From contig DATIPA010000048.1 in NCBI GenBank assembly GCA_035472475.1, positions 1-28,726 of the forward strand: DNA of 28,726 nucleotides, read 5' to 3'. The position numbers and the translations under genes are program-made. This document shows positions 16,053 through 23,726 of the stretch, in pieces. Numbering within the stretch: the first letter of the stretch is position 1; every line of letters starts with the position of its first letter. The notes below the pieces were generated by a model that saw nothing but the letters and a program-made list of their open reading frames with translations, had not been told where the DNA came from and searched no databases. The stretch comes from JAFAXD01 sp035472475 (GTDB lineage: Bacteria > Pseudomonadota > Alphaproteobacteria > Rhizobiales > Xanthobacteraceae).

Positions 16053-16772
16053 CTATTCGCCTGGAGCCGCGTCGTCTGCGCCGTCGTGACCGCTCATCTC
16101 CGGCATTCCCTGCGCGTCGTTGCGCGGTCCGCGGTGGCGACGTCGCCTGCGGTGCAACGGGAAGCGATCTCCGCCACCCTGGCGCTCCTGGTTGTCGTAA
16201 CCCCCGCCATTGCCCTGCTGGGGATGGTTCGAGTAGGTCGGCTGTCCTTGCTGACCGCCACCGGTGATGAACGACGGCAAACGATCAATATTGCCGTCAT
16301 CCTGACCCGGGCCGCTCTGCTGGGGTGCCCGCTGCTGCTGGTCACGCGGCGGATAGAACTGCGCATCGCGCGGCAGGTAGGGCTGCGGATCGCGCGAGCC
16401 GTAGGCGGGTTGTTCACCCATCTGCGGGGCGTTGTCATCCTCACCGTCTTCGAACGCGTCATCGCCGCGAAGCTCTTGGCCTCCGCCTTCGGGCCGGTTG
16501 TTCTGATAGTACGGATTGTTCTGTCGGAATTGTTCCTGAGCAGCTGCGATAAGGCGAAAGTAATGCTCGGCGTGCTGTTGGTAGTTTTCGGCCGCGATCG
16601 GATCGCCGGAGGCATGCGCATCGCGGGCGAGCTGCTGATACTTTTCGGCTACGTGAGAGGCCGTCCCACGGATCTTCACATCTGGGCCATTCGATTCGTA
16701 GACCCTGGTGAGCGGGTTGTGCCCCTTGTTGCGGCTACGTCCTCGCATGCGTTTGTTTTGACCGTTTCTCAT
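16053..16772 (-). CDS. DUF4167 protein, probable RNA-associated
   Basis: The protein has 239 residues. The N-terminal 85 residues form the conserved domain: a basic patch MRNGQNKRMRGRSRNKGHNP, then TRVYESNGPDVKIRGTASHVAEKYQQLARDA and a helical hairpin. The rest is low-complexity, rich in Gln, Asn, Pro, Gly and Asp, with a basic tail region (LHRRRRRHRGPRN). This shape is typical of the alphaproteobacterial DUF4167 family, which is often found next to prmC. RNA binding is an inference from the basic patches. The ATG at 16772 matches the conserved start. Confidence 0.9.
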   Translation of the reverse strand: MRNGQNKRMRGRSRNKGHNPLTRVYESNGPDVKIRGTASHVAEKYQQLARDAHASGDPIAAENYQQHAEHYFRLIAAAQEQFRQNNPYYQNNRPEGGGQELRGDDAFEDGEDDNAPQMGEQPAYGSRDPQPYLPRDAQFYPPRDQQQRAPQQSGPGQDDGNIDRLPSFITGGGQQGQPTYSNHPQQGNGGGYDNQERQGGGDRFPLHRRRRRHRGPRNDAQGMPEMSGHDGADDAAPGE

Positions 16773-17110
16773 GGCTTCTATTCGCCACTCCCGAGTTGCA
16801 GCGACCGTGGTCGCCGATTGATTGAAAGATCCGCGCTCCGCGCGCCAATAGCCGCTACGTCCTTGCCATATGCGCAAGGAAGGTCACTGCGGCCCTCGAG
16901 TTATCGAGCCCCCAATTCTTGCTGCGCTAACCGCAATAAGCCCACAAGCCGCGGTCTTACCGCGTCGTTCCGCCTTTCATCACGCGCCGTGCCGCGTCCA
17001 AGAACGACGGCTGGCACTCCCCGATGAAGTATCTCGACCTGCGTTTAGCGAACCGAGTGCCTTGTCACTGAGGTGCGGATGTCGTTTCGTCCTCCGCGCC
17101 ACCTGCCTCG

Positions 17111-17125
17111 CGGAGCCATGCTCCG
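17111..17125. repeat. Perfect inverted repeat downstream of prmC
   Basis: CGGAGC and GCTCCG flank CAT. It could fold as a six-base-pair stem-loop in RNA of either strand. No T-run follows. Confidence 0.35.
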
Positions 17126-17193
17126 GGCCATCTGTGGGGCGCACCGATCCTCGATCGATTCCGTGCCTGGAACCTAATGGTTTCGCGTCGATA

Positions 17194-17213
17194 ATCCAAG
17201 CGATTTTTTGGAT
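17194..17213 (-). terminator. Candidate weak terminator after prmC
   Basis: ATCCAA and TTGGAT flank an eight-base loop, beginning 12 bases after the prmC stop on the minus strand. The stem is weak and only a short TTAT follows, so termination would be inefficient. Confidence 0.3.
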
Positions 17214-17225
17214 AGCCATAATGTT

Positions 17226-18113
17226 CTACCGCATGGGTTGCCCGTAGGCCACAACCGCTCGTGGCACGCCCGCGAGGTCGAATTTAGGCGCTTGTGGGGC
17301 TAGCCCGCCCCTGGCCAACAGGCTGGCGACGGGGGCGGCTTGGTTAACCCCGACCTCGAGCACGAGGGCGCCGCCAGAAGCTAACAGCCGTGGCGCGTCG
17401 GCAGCGATTGCCCGGTAAGCTGCGAGGCCGTCGATGCCGCCATCGAGCGCAATGCGGGGCTCGCGCCATACTTCGGGCGCGAGCAGCTCGAACTCGTGGC
17501 TCGCTATGTAGGGCGGATTCGAAACAATCAGATCGAACCGGCCGGCGAGCGCCCCAGCGAAATTGCCGCACAGCATTCGGGCGCGATGAGCCAATCCCAA
17601 CGCACGGATGTTGTCGCGCGCAAGCGTAAGCGCCTCGAGGCTGATGTCGACGCCGATGCCTGAGGCATTCGGAAGCTCCGACAGGAGCGCCGCCAGCAGG
17701 CAGCCAGTGCCGGTGCCGAGGTCGGCGATGCGAAGCGTGCGCGCACGCGCGCCACCGGCTTCGATTGCATCCAGCGCTGCTTCGACCACCGTTTCCGTAT
17801 CCGGCCTTGGCACCAACGTCGCGGGGCTCACCCGGAATGGCAGGCCCCAGAACTCCTTGCTGCCAACGATCGCGGCAACGCTTTCATGCGCCAGCCGCCG
17901 CTCGCGAAGAACTGCAATGTGCCGCGCCTCGCGGTCCGAGAGCTCGCTCCCGGCTGCAGCGGCGAGCGCGGCCTGATCGAGCCCCAACGCATGACCGACC
18001 AGGACGCGTGCATCAAGCTCTGGGGAATCAAGTCCCGCATCCCGAAATGCGGTGGCGAGCGAGCGTCGAACGCTGTCAATCGATGTGGTCGGCGTGGGCG
18101 CAGGTGCTGCCAT
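17226..18113 (-). CDS. prmC: Release factor glutamine methyltransferase
   Basis: PrmC methylates the Gln of the GGQ motif in release factors 1 and 2, raising termination efficiency. The protein has 295 residues. The N-terminal helical domain (about 10-90) binds the release factor. The SAM-binding motif IADLGTGTGCLLAAL and the catalytic SNPPYIAS, whose NPPY contacts the Gln side chain, are both intact. VPRPDTE before motif I is another PrmC marker. Its ATG shares one base with the prfA stop (TGATG), so translation is coupled to that of its substrate protein. Confidence 0.95.
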   Translation of the reverse strand: MAAPAPTPTTSIDSVRRSLATAFRDAGLDSPELDARVLVGHALGLDQAALAAAAGSELSDREARHIAVLRERRLAHESVAAIVGSKEFWGLPFRVSPATLVPRPDTETVVEAALDAIEAGGARARTLRIADLGTGTGCLLAALLSELPNASGIGVDISLEALTLARDNIRALGLAHRARMLCGNFAGALAGRFDLIVSNPPYIASHEFELLAPEVWREPRIALDGGIDGLAAYRAIAADAPRLLASGGALVLEVGVNQAAPVASLLARGGLAPQAPKFDLAGVPRAVVAYGQPMR

Positions 18114-19192
18114 CAGTGGGCGCCGTCCTGCGCTGCCAATAGCGCTGCCTGATGCTCGGTGACGAGGGCATCGACGATCTCGTCCAGCGCCTCGCCCTCG
18201 ATCACCTGGGGCAATTTGTAGAGCGTCAGGTTGATGCGATGATCGGTGACCCGCCCTTGCGGAAAATTGTAGGTGCGGATGCGTTCGGAGCGATCGCCCG
18301 ATCCGACTTGGCCGCGACGCTCGGCCGCGCGCGCGGCGTCCTGTCGCTGGCGCTCGGCGTCGTAGAGCTTGGCACGCAAGTGAGCCATCGCCTTCGCGCG
18401 ATTGCGGTGTTGCGAACGTTCCTCCTGAACCACCACGACGATCCCGCTCGGAATGTGGGTCACCCGAACTGCCGACTCGGTCTTGTTGACGTGCTGGCCG
18501 CCGGCGCCGCCTGCGCGCATGGTGTCGATCCGAAGGTCGGCGTCGTTGATGGCGACATCGACCTCCTCGACCTCGGGCAGCACCGCCACGGTTGCGGCGG
18601 AGGTGTGAATGCGGCCGGAGCCTTCGGTTTCCGGGACCCGTTGCACGCGATGCACGCCCGATTCGAACTTCAGCTTCGAAAATGCGCCGCGGCCGCGGAT
18701 CTCGACGACGATTTCCTTGAAGCCCCCCATGGCGCCATCGCTCGCCGAAATGACCTCGCTCTTCCAGCCGTGGCGGTTGGCGTAACGCTCGTACATGCGG
18801 AACATGTCGCCCGCGAAAATTGCCGCCTCGTCGCCGCCCGTGCCGGCACGAATTTCAAGAATCACGTTGCGATCATCCATCGCGTCCTTGGGCAGCAATG
18901 CCGTGCGGATTTCCTGTTCGAGCGCGGCGCGCCTGGCTTCGAGGGCGGGCTTCTCCGCATTGGCGATGGCACGCATTTCGGGATCGGTCGCAGCGTCTTC
19001 GATCAAGCCGTCAAGATCGATCAGTTCGGCGGCAACCCCGCGGTAGGCCTTGACCCGGTCTGCCACCGGGCTGAGCTCGGCGAATTCGCGGGAGAGCTTA
19101 ACGTAGGCCTCGGGCGCCAGCGCGCGCGACAACTCGGCCTCGATCGCCGCGTGGCGTGCGAGCAGAGCGTCAAGCTTCGCTTCAGGCAGCAT
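18113..19192 (-). CDS. prfA: Peptide chain release factor 1
   Basis: RF1 reads UAA and UAG stop codons and triggers peptide release in the ribosome. At 359 residues it has the usual length. GGQ is at 231-233 in RAGGAGGQHVNKTES, with Q233 the residue modified by PrmC. The stop-codon reading tripeptide is PET at 187-189 in RVQRVPETEG, the P-x-T form that marks RF1 and not RF2. The ATG at 19192 gives the family N-terminus MLPEAKLDALLARH. A longer open frame to 19312 adds 40 unlikely residues. prmC overlaps by one base downstream. The upstream neighbour expected from related genomes, ptsP, is displaced by the four-gene plus-strand cluster. Confidence 0.97.
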   Translation of the reverse strand: MLPEAKLDALLARHAAIEAELSRALAPEAYVKLSREFAELSPVADRVKAYRGVAAELIDLDGLIEDAATDPEMRAIANAEKPALEARRAALEQEIRTALLPKDAMDDRNVILEIRAGTGGDEAAIFAGDMFRMYERYANRHGWKSEVISASDGAMGGFKEIVVEIRGRGAFSKLKFESGVHRVQRVPETEGSGRIHTSAATVAVLPEVEEVDVAINDADLRIDTMRAGGAGGQHVNKTESAVRVTHIPSGIVVVVQEERSQHRNRAKAMAHLRAKLYDAERQRQDAARAAERRGQVGSGDRSERIRTYNFPQGRVTDHRINLTLYKLPQVIEGEALDEIVDALVTEHQAALLAAQDGAH

Positions 19193-19546
19193 GTGTCCGG
19201 TCCGATATTCCGTTTTCGCTAGGTAGAAGACCGGGCCCGCCAGGGCAAGGCAGTGCGGGCGAGCCGATCTCAGGTCGCGACGGTAGGGGAATAATTGCAT
19301 GTCGATAGACATGCGGCGTCGCGCTCGCTGCCTAACTTACTAAAGAAACTGATGTTTTGCACGAATCGGGGCAGGCGTCAGCCTTATTCATGCTGTCATA
19401 AATCTTCACCATCCTGAGGTCGTTCAGAAAGCCAAGCCCGGGCGGGGTCTGGCCGCAGGCGCTTTGGTGCAGGCGGCTGCGCCGACCTCCCGCGCGGGTC
19501 GCGAGCTGCCTTGGCGCGGCGCGCCATTCACAACGAGGAGATCTCT
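19193..19546. other. Divergent intergenic region between prfA and the ATPase cluster
   Basis: This 354-base region must carry the promoters of prfA (minus) and of the four-gene cluster (plus). It holds a perfect 18-base palindrome at 19297-19314, an AT-richer stretch at about 19330-19410, and the AGGAG ribosome-binding site (19536-19540) of the first cluster gene. I could not fix a confident sigma-70 pair. No integrase remnant, tRNA end or direct repeat was seen. Confidence 0.5.
19297..19314. promoter_or_regulatory. Perfect palindrome, candidate operator
   Basis: GCATGTC and GACATGC flank GATA, giving seven-base arms with no mismatch. It lies 105 bases upstream of the prfA start and about 230 bases upstream of the first cluster gene. 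The size and symmetry suit a dimeric regulator; it could also fold as a hairpin in the prfA leader. I cannot assign it to a known regulator family. Confidence 0.45.
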
Positions 19547-19975
19547 TTGAATACGTCCAAGCTCGATGGTCATCCGCTCGGCACGACGGGCGACGGCCAC
19601 CATGAGGTGGAACCGGTCGACCCGACCGAACCGGGCGATCACAACTTCGACACTGCGGTGGCGACTGTCGCCACAGTGGCTGTGGTCGGTGTTGGTGTTC
19701 TGGCGTTCGAAGCAGCCCTGCTGCCTGGACTCGCGCTCGGCGTCGTGACGATGTTGGTGCCAAGGTTTTTGCCCAAGATCGGCCCCGCGCTAAGCCCGGT
19801 GGTCAAATCCACGGTTCGGGGCGCCTATCGCGTCGGCCAGAAGACTCGGGAGATGGTGGCCGAGGCCGAGGAGCACGTGCACGACATCGTCGCCGAGGTG
19901 AACGCCGAAGACGAAGCCAAGGCGTCCGGCGCCGAAACCACTCGGATGCGCGCTGCCAACGCTTCGGCAGCTTGA
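19547..19975 (+). CDS. DUF5132-like small membrane protein
   Basis: The gene encodes 142 residues from a TTG at 19547 with AGGAG six bases upstream; a TTG 12 codons earlier has no such site. The N-terminal 35 residues are polar and His/Asp/Glu-rich. Residues 36-75 are hydrophobic with Gly-rich turns (VAVVGVGVLAFEAALLPGLALG), probably one or two membrane helices. VPRFLPKIGPAL and a charged amphipathic helix (VGQKTREMVAEAEEHVHDIVAEV) complete it. The pattern fits DUF5132, which I recall near HMA-domain proteins and P-type ATPases; its function is unknown. A His/acid-rich tail or a membrane scaffold role is possible. It is the first of four co-directional genes. Confidence 0.7.
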   Translation: MNTSKLDGHPLGTTGDGHHEVEPVDPTEPGDHNFDTAVATVATVAVVGVGVLAFEAALLPGLALGVVTMLVPRFLPKIGPALSPVVKSTVRGAYRVGQKTREMVAEAEEHVHDIVAEVNAEDEAKASGAETTRMRAANASAA

Positions 19976-20064
19976 TTGCCAAGGCCTCAATGCCGGTTGC
20001 GAATGCCGCCGAGGTTCGCGCAGTCGTCGTCGCTTTGACGGTGCAGACGTCATCGCCGGGCACT

Positions 20065-20085
20065 GCCCCTTCGGCCGCAAGGGGC
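20065..20085 (+). repeat. Stem-loop between the DUF5132 and HMA-domain genes
   Basis: GCCCCTT (20065-20071) and AAGGGGC (20079-20085) form a perfect seven-base stem around a seven-base loop, in the 141-base gap between the first and second cluster genes. No T-run follows. It may separate expression of the small membrane protein from the downstream three genes. Confidence 0.5.
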
Positions 20086-20116
20086 GTCCCCAAAGTGCGT
20101 CTGACCGGGTGATTCC

Positions 20117-20716
20117 ATGGCCAAGCCAAAACTGAAACTCAGCATCGCGCATCAGGTCCCTGGACGGGTGCGCATGAAGATCCCGTCCGCGAAGGGCAAC
20201 GCCGAGCTCCTCCAACAAATCAGCGAAACATTCGCGGTGATTCCCGGAATCGAGCAGGTCACGGTCAATCCGGTCACCGGAAGCGTGGTGTTGCACTACG
20301 ACATCGAGCGGCACGACGAATTTCATGGACGCTTCCGCGATCAACACGGGCAGGTGGCGGGTGCGCCGCCTCCGACGCAGATCGACGAATTCGCGAACAA
20401 GATTGAGAAAGAGGCGGAATTCCTGGCCCGCAATTCCGAAAGCGCGCGCGCGGTTGTGGATTTCTGCAAGAAGCTCGATCAGGAGATCAAGAAGACGACA
20501 GGCAACGCGGTCGATCTGAAGATCGTATTCGCGGTCGGGATCATCGCCGTCACGGTATTCGAGATCGGCGCTACCGCGGCGACGCCGGTCTGGGTCACGC
20601 TCGCGATCTTCGCCGTCAACCACTTCATCGAGATGCACGCACCCGGCATCCCCAACGCGCCAGCGATCGCGCCGGTCGTCATCAAGGGCGCAAGTCCGGC
20701 GGCCGCCCACGCCTAA
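20117..20716 (+). CDS. HMA-like (HMA_2) domain membrane protein without CxxC
   Basis: The protein has 199 residues. Residues 8-66 look like a ferredoxin-fold heavy-metal-associated domain of the HMA_2 kind: HQVPGRVRMKIP as strand one and turn, IPGIEQVTVNPVTGSVVLHYD as the later strands. The metal-binding CxxC is absent; the only Cys is C117. A helical linker with charged residues (86-128) leads to two hydrophobic segments (about 133-152 and 155-172). It probably sits in the membrane with its domain in the cytoplasm. It ends nine bases before the P-type ATPase gene, so a role as partner or regulator of that pump is likely. Direct metal delivery by thiols is not supported. Confidence 0.75.
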   Translation: MAKPKLKLSIAHQVPGRVRMKIPSAKGNAELLQQISETFAVIPGIEQVTVNPVTGSVVLHYDIERHDEFHGRFRDQHGQVAGAPPPTQIDEFANKIEKEAEFLARNSESARAVVDFCKKLDQEIKKTTGNAVDLKIVFAVGIIAVTVFEIGATAATPVWVTLAIFAVNHFIEMHAPGIPNAPAIAPVVIKGASPAAAHA

Positions 20717-20725
20717 GGACATACG

Positions 20726-22870
20726 ATGGAATTTGCCATTCGCCACTTTGTTGTGGGGCGCGTGCGACTTTATGTGCCTGCACTCTGCCGGAGACGGCCG
20801 TTGGCCGAGGCATCGCTCGCGTGGCTGCGCGCACAAGGCGGGGTCAAACGCGCGCGCATCAACTACGACTGCTCGAGCCTCGTGGTCGAATACGATGTGA
20901 CCCACGAGCCTTTGCTGCGCGCGATCGTCGGCCGCTTGGCACTGATGGACCTCGACGACCTGCGCAAGCTGGTGATGCCTGCAAATGGAGGGGACTGCAA
21001 ACCAGCAGTCGCCGCGGGTGCGGGGCATCGCCCCGAAGCGTCGCCATCGCGCTCGCTGCGTGCGCCGCTGACGCTGCCGACGTTGTCTCTGTTGCTGGCG
21101 TTTTCGGCCAATCCGATCGTCCGTGCCATCAACCTGCCGCTGATGCTGTGGAACGGCTACCCGATCGCGTTGCGGGCCTGGCGGGTCTGGCGTCGGGAAG
21201 GCCGGCTCAATGTGGATTTCCTCGATACGCTGGCGATCCTGGCGTCGCTCGCGCAAGGCAACCCGATGGCTGGCGCGATCGTCACGTGGCTGATCAAGCT
21301 CGGTGATGGGATTCGCGATATGACAGCGGCCGGGTCGCGGCGCGCCGTGCGCGAGCTTCTCGAATTCCAGGCTAAGACGGCGTGGGTCGTCCGCGACGGC
21401 GCGATTGTCTCGATACCGGCGCCGGAGCTCGCAGTCGGTGACGAGGTCGTCGTTTACCCAGGCGAGATGATCCCGGTCGATGGGGAGATCATCCACGGAC
21501 GTGCGCTGATCGATCAAAAGACGATCACGGGCGAGGGGCTTCCGGTGACGCGCGGCCAGGGCGAAGCGGCCTTCGCGGCGACCGTGATCCGCGACGGCCA
21601 ACTGACCATCCGCGCCATCCGGGTCGGTGTGCAGACCACCGCCGGCCAGATCGCTCATCTCGTTGAATCCGCGCCGGTCGGCGACACCCGCATGCAGAAC
21701 CATGCCGAGCGTCTGGCGGATCGCCTGGTCGTACCAACCCTTGCGCTCGCCACCGGCACGGCAGCGGTGTCCGCGGATTTCAATCGCTTCCTCAATTTGG
21801 TGATCGTGGACTACGGAACCGGCATCCGGGTCGCGGCGCCGACCGCGGTGCTGTCGTTCATGACCAACGCGGCGCGCAATGGCATCATCATCAAGAGCGG
21901 TCGGCACATCGAACGCCTGGCAGAAGTCGATACGATTGTGTTCGACAAGACCGGAACGTTGACGCACGGCACACCTGCGGTTCGGGACGTGCTCAGCTAT
22001 CAGGATCACATCACGCCAACGCACCTATTGGGTCTCGCCGCGGCCGCCGAAGCGCGCTTGCAACATCCGGTCGCGGCGGCGCTGCGGGAACGGGCGAAGC
22101 AGCTCGGCAGCAACGTGCCGCCGTGCGATGAAACTCAGTACCGCGCCGGACTCGGTGTAGAGGGCCGAGTCAACGGCTATTACGTGCACGTCGGCAACGA
22201 GCGCTTCATGCGCGAGAGCAATATCTGCGTTCGCAAGACCGCGCTCGACCGGGCTGGTCTCGATGAGCAGGGCTGCTCGTGCGTCTATATCGCGGTCGAT
22301 GGAGCCGTAGCCGGGCTGGTGCCTTACGCAGACGAGATCCGCGCGGAAAGTCGATCGATCCTGCAACGCCTGCATGCGTTGGGCGTGCGCAACAGCATTA
22401 TGCTGACGGGTGACAATGCAGTGGTAGCGCGTGCGGTCGGCAAGCGGCTGGGGCTGACGCGTCAGTTCGCCGACATGCTGCCCGCGGACAAGGCAACCGT
22501 GATCCAGGATTTGCGACGCAGCGGTCATGTCGTCGCAATGGTGGGCGACGGCATTAACGATTCGCCGGCGCTGAGCTACGCAGACGTGGGCATCGCCATG
22601 AAGCACGGCGCCGAAGTGACGCACGAGTCGGCACACGTGGTGCTGATGGAAGATTCGCTCTGGAAACTCGTGAAGGCGGTCGAGATTTCTAAGGGCACGA
22701 TCCGGCTGATCAAACAGAATTACGCGATCGTGGCAGGCATGAACACGGTCGCGCTCGCGCTCGCACTGCCCAGTGGGCTGATCAGTCCGGTATTCACCGC
22801 GATGATCAGTAACGGCTCCGCGATTTTGGCGAGCCTCAACGGGCTTCGTCCCCTGCTATGGCAGCGTTGA
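20726..22870 (+). CDS. P1B-like P-type ATPase lacking the CPC metal motif
   Basis: This is a 714-residue ATP-driven pump. An HMA-like domain without CxxC fills residues 3-72, and four weak hydrophobic segments follow (about 113-193). The actuator domain has TGEG at 268-271 (usually TGES). The phosphorylated D407 is in DKTGT, H447-P448 is the HP pair typical of P1B pumps, TGDN is at 561-564 and GDGINDSP at 607-614. All catalytic parts are therefore present. In the segment before DKTGT, where copper and zinc pumps have CPC or SPC, the sequence is V-D362-Y-G-T-G-I-R. None of the seven Cys residues lies in a membrane segment. The last two helices contain QNYAIVAGMN and AMISNGSAIL. The substrate is unknown. 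AAGGA precedes the ATG; the 3' end overlaps the EcsC gene by 13 bases. Confidence 0.92.
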   Translation: MEFAIRHFVVGRVRLYVPALCRRRPLAEASLAWLRAQGGVKRARINYDCSSLVVEYDVTHEPLLRAIVGRLALMDLDDLRKLVMPANGGDCKPAVAAGAGHRPEASPSRSLRAPLTLPTLSLLLAFSANPIVRAINLPLMLWNGYPIALRAWRVWRREGRLNVDFLDTLAILASLAQGNPMAGAIVTWLIKLGDGIRDMTAAGSRRAVRELLEFQAKTAWVVRDGAIVSIPAPELAVGDEVVVYPGEMIPVDGEIIHGRALIDQKTITGEGLPVTRGQGEAAFAATVIRDGQLTIRAIRVGVQTTAGQIAHLVESAPVGDTRMQNHAERLADRLVVPTLALATGTAAVSADFNRFLNLVIVDYGTGIRVAAPTAVLSFMTNAARNGIIIKSGRHIERLAEVDTIVFDKTGTLTHGTPAVRDVLSYQDHITPTHLLGLAAAAEARLQHPVAAALRERAKQLGSNVPPCDETQYRAGLGVEGRVNGYYVHVGNERFMRESNICVRKTALDRAGLDEQGCSCVYIAVDGAVAGLVPYADEIRAESRSILQRLHALGVRNSIMLTGDNAVVARAVGKRLGLTRQFADMLPADKATVIQDLRRSGHVVAMVGDGINDSPALSYADVGIAMKHGAEVTHESAHVVLMEDSLWKLVKAVEISKGTIRLIKQNYAIVAGMNTVALALALPSGLISPVFTAMISNGSAILASLNGLRPLLWQR

Positions 22871-23715
22871 TCCTCCCGCAGGTCGACGATCCGCTCCTGC
22901 CCGCGCATCGGAAAGCTCTGCAGCGCGCTATTGTGCTGCTCGAGTATCCCAATTTCGCTGCGCGCCTCGCAGAATATGCCGGCCAACCGATCGACAGCAT
23001 CCTACGTCGGATGCCGAAAGCGGCCAACGCTGGGCTCAACCGCGCGCTCGAAGCCGCCATCTTGAAAAGCCTCAACTTGGCGATCAAATCGATCGAGCCG
23101 ACATCCAGGCGGCTGCCGTCCGTCCGGCGCGCTTCGCTGCTTGCCGGCATCACCGGCGGCGTCAGCGGGTTTTTCGGAAGCGCCGTGCTCGCGATCGAGC
23201 TTCCGGTCACCACAACGCTCATGCTGCGGGCGATCGCCGATCTCGCGCGCCACAACGGCGAAGACCTGTCGACGCTCGAAGCGCGTCTCGCCTGCGTGGA
23301 GGTGTTTGCGCTCGGCCGTGACAGCGGCAGGAAGCGAATGGATGTCGGTTACTACGCCACCCGTGCGCTGCTGAACAGGCTGACCCAGAATGTTTCGGCC
23401 CTGCTGATCGAGCGCGGCGTCGCGACATCGGCCTCGTCGGCCGCCAGCGCTGCGTCGTCAACCGTCGTGAACAGCCTGGTCACCGAGATTGTCGCACGCT
23501 TTGGCCTCGTGGTGTCCGAACGCACCGCCGCCAGCGCGGTGCCCGTGCTCGGGGCGCTCGGCGGTGCTACGTTAAACATGATTTTCATGAACCATTTTCA
23601 GCGCATCGCGCATGGCCATTTCACCATCCGGCGTCTGGAACGCCGGTATGGGCGCGAGCTTATTCAGCGGGAATACGAGGCGGCGGTGAGGGGCCTGGCT
23701 GAACCCGAGCGCTGA
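22858..23715 (+). CDS. EcsC-family protein
   Basis: The protein has 285 residues. The N-terminal half is helical and soluble with YPNFAARLAEYAGQPID, like the start of EcsC-family proteins (PF12787). A hydrophobic Gly-rich stretch (about 93-125: LLAGITGGVSGFFGSAVLAIELPVTTTLMLRA) and VEVFALG (148-153) are the best family markers. A second Gly/Ala-rich stretch (226-248) ends MIFMNHFQRIA. No catalytic residues are evident, and the function of the family is unclear, although one member accompanies the Bacillus Ecs transporter. Its ATG lies inside the end of the ATPase gene, which implies translational coupling and a shared function. The stop is 11 bases from that of convergent ptsP. Confidence 0.8.
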   Translation: MAALILPQVDDPLLPAHRKALQRAIVLLEYPNFAARLAEYAGQPIDSILRRMPKAANAGLNRALEAAILKSLNLAIKSIEPTSRRLPSVRRASLLAGITGGVSGFFGSAVLAIELPVTTTLMLRAIADLARHNGEDLSTLEARLACVEVFALGRDSGRKRMDVGYYATRALLNRLTQNVSALLIERGVATSASSAASAASSTVVNSLVTEIVARFGLVVSERTAASAVPVLGALGGATLNMIFMNHFQRIAHGHFTIRRLERRYGRELIQREYEAAVRGLAEPER

Positions 23716-23726
23716 GGCGGTGCCCG

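Larger units (their letters stand above)
16773..17225. other. 453-base intergenic region with three inverted repeats
   Basis: No credible gene is seen; open frames across it lack ribosome-binding sites and protein-like composition. It contains perfect inverted repeats at 16950-16964 (six-base arms, three-base loop), 17111-17125 and 17194-17213. It should also hold the DUF4167 promoter near its left end. Its length is unusual for this compact window, so a small RNA or gene remnant is possible. Confidence 0.5.

Noticed and set aside
16870..17247. 125-codon plus-strand open frame in the prmC-DUF4167 gap
   Set aside because: No ribosome-binding site, no recognisable domain, and it overlaps the end of prmC.
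19790..22024. Very long open frame (744 codons) on the minus strand across the HMA and ATPase genes
   Set aside because: Its product is Arg/His/Asp-rich with no recognisable motif, and it lies antisense to genes with clear catalytic motifs. Such frames are common in GC-rich DNA.
19193..23726. Transposon or integrative element carrying the ATPase cluster
   Set aside because: No transposase, integrase, terminal inverted repeat, target duplication or tRNA end is visible at either boundary, so transfer is inferred from context only.
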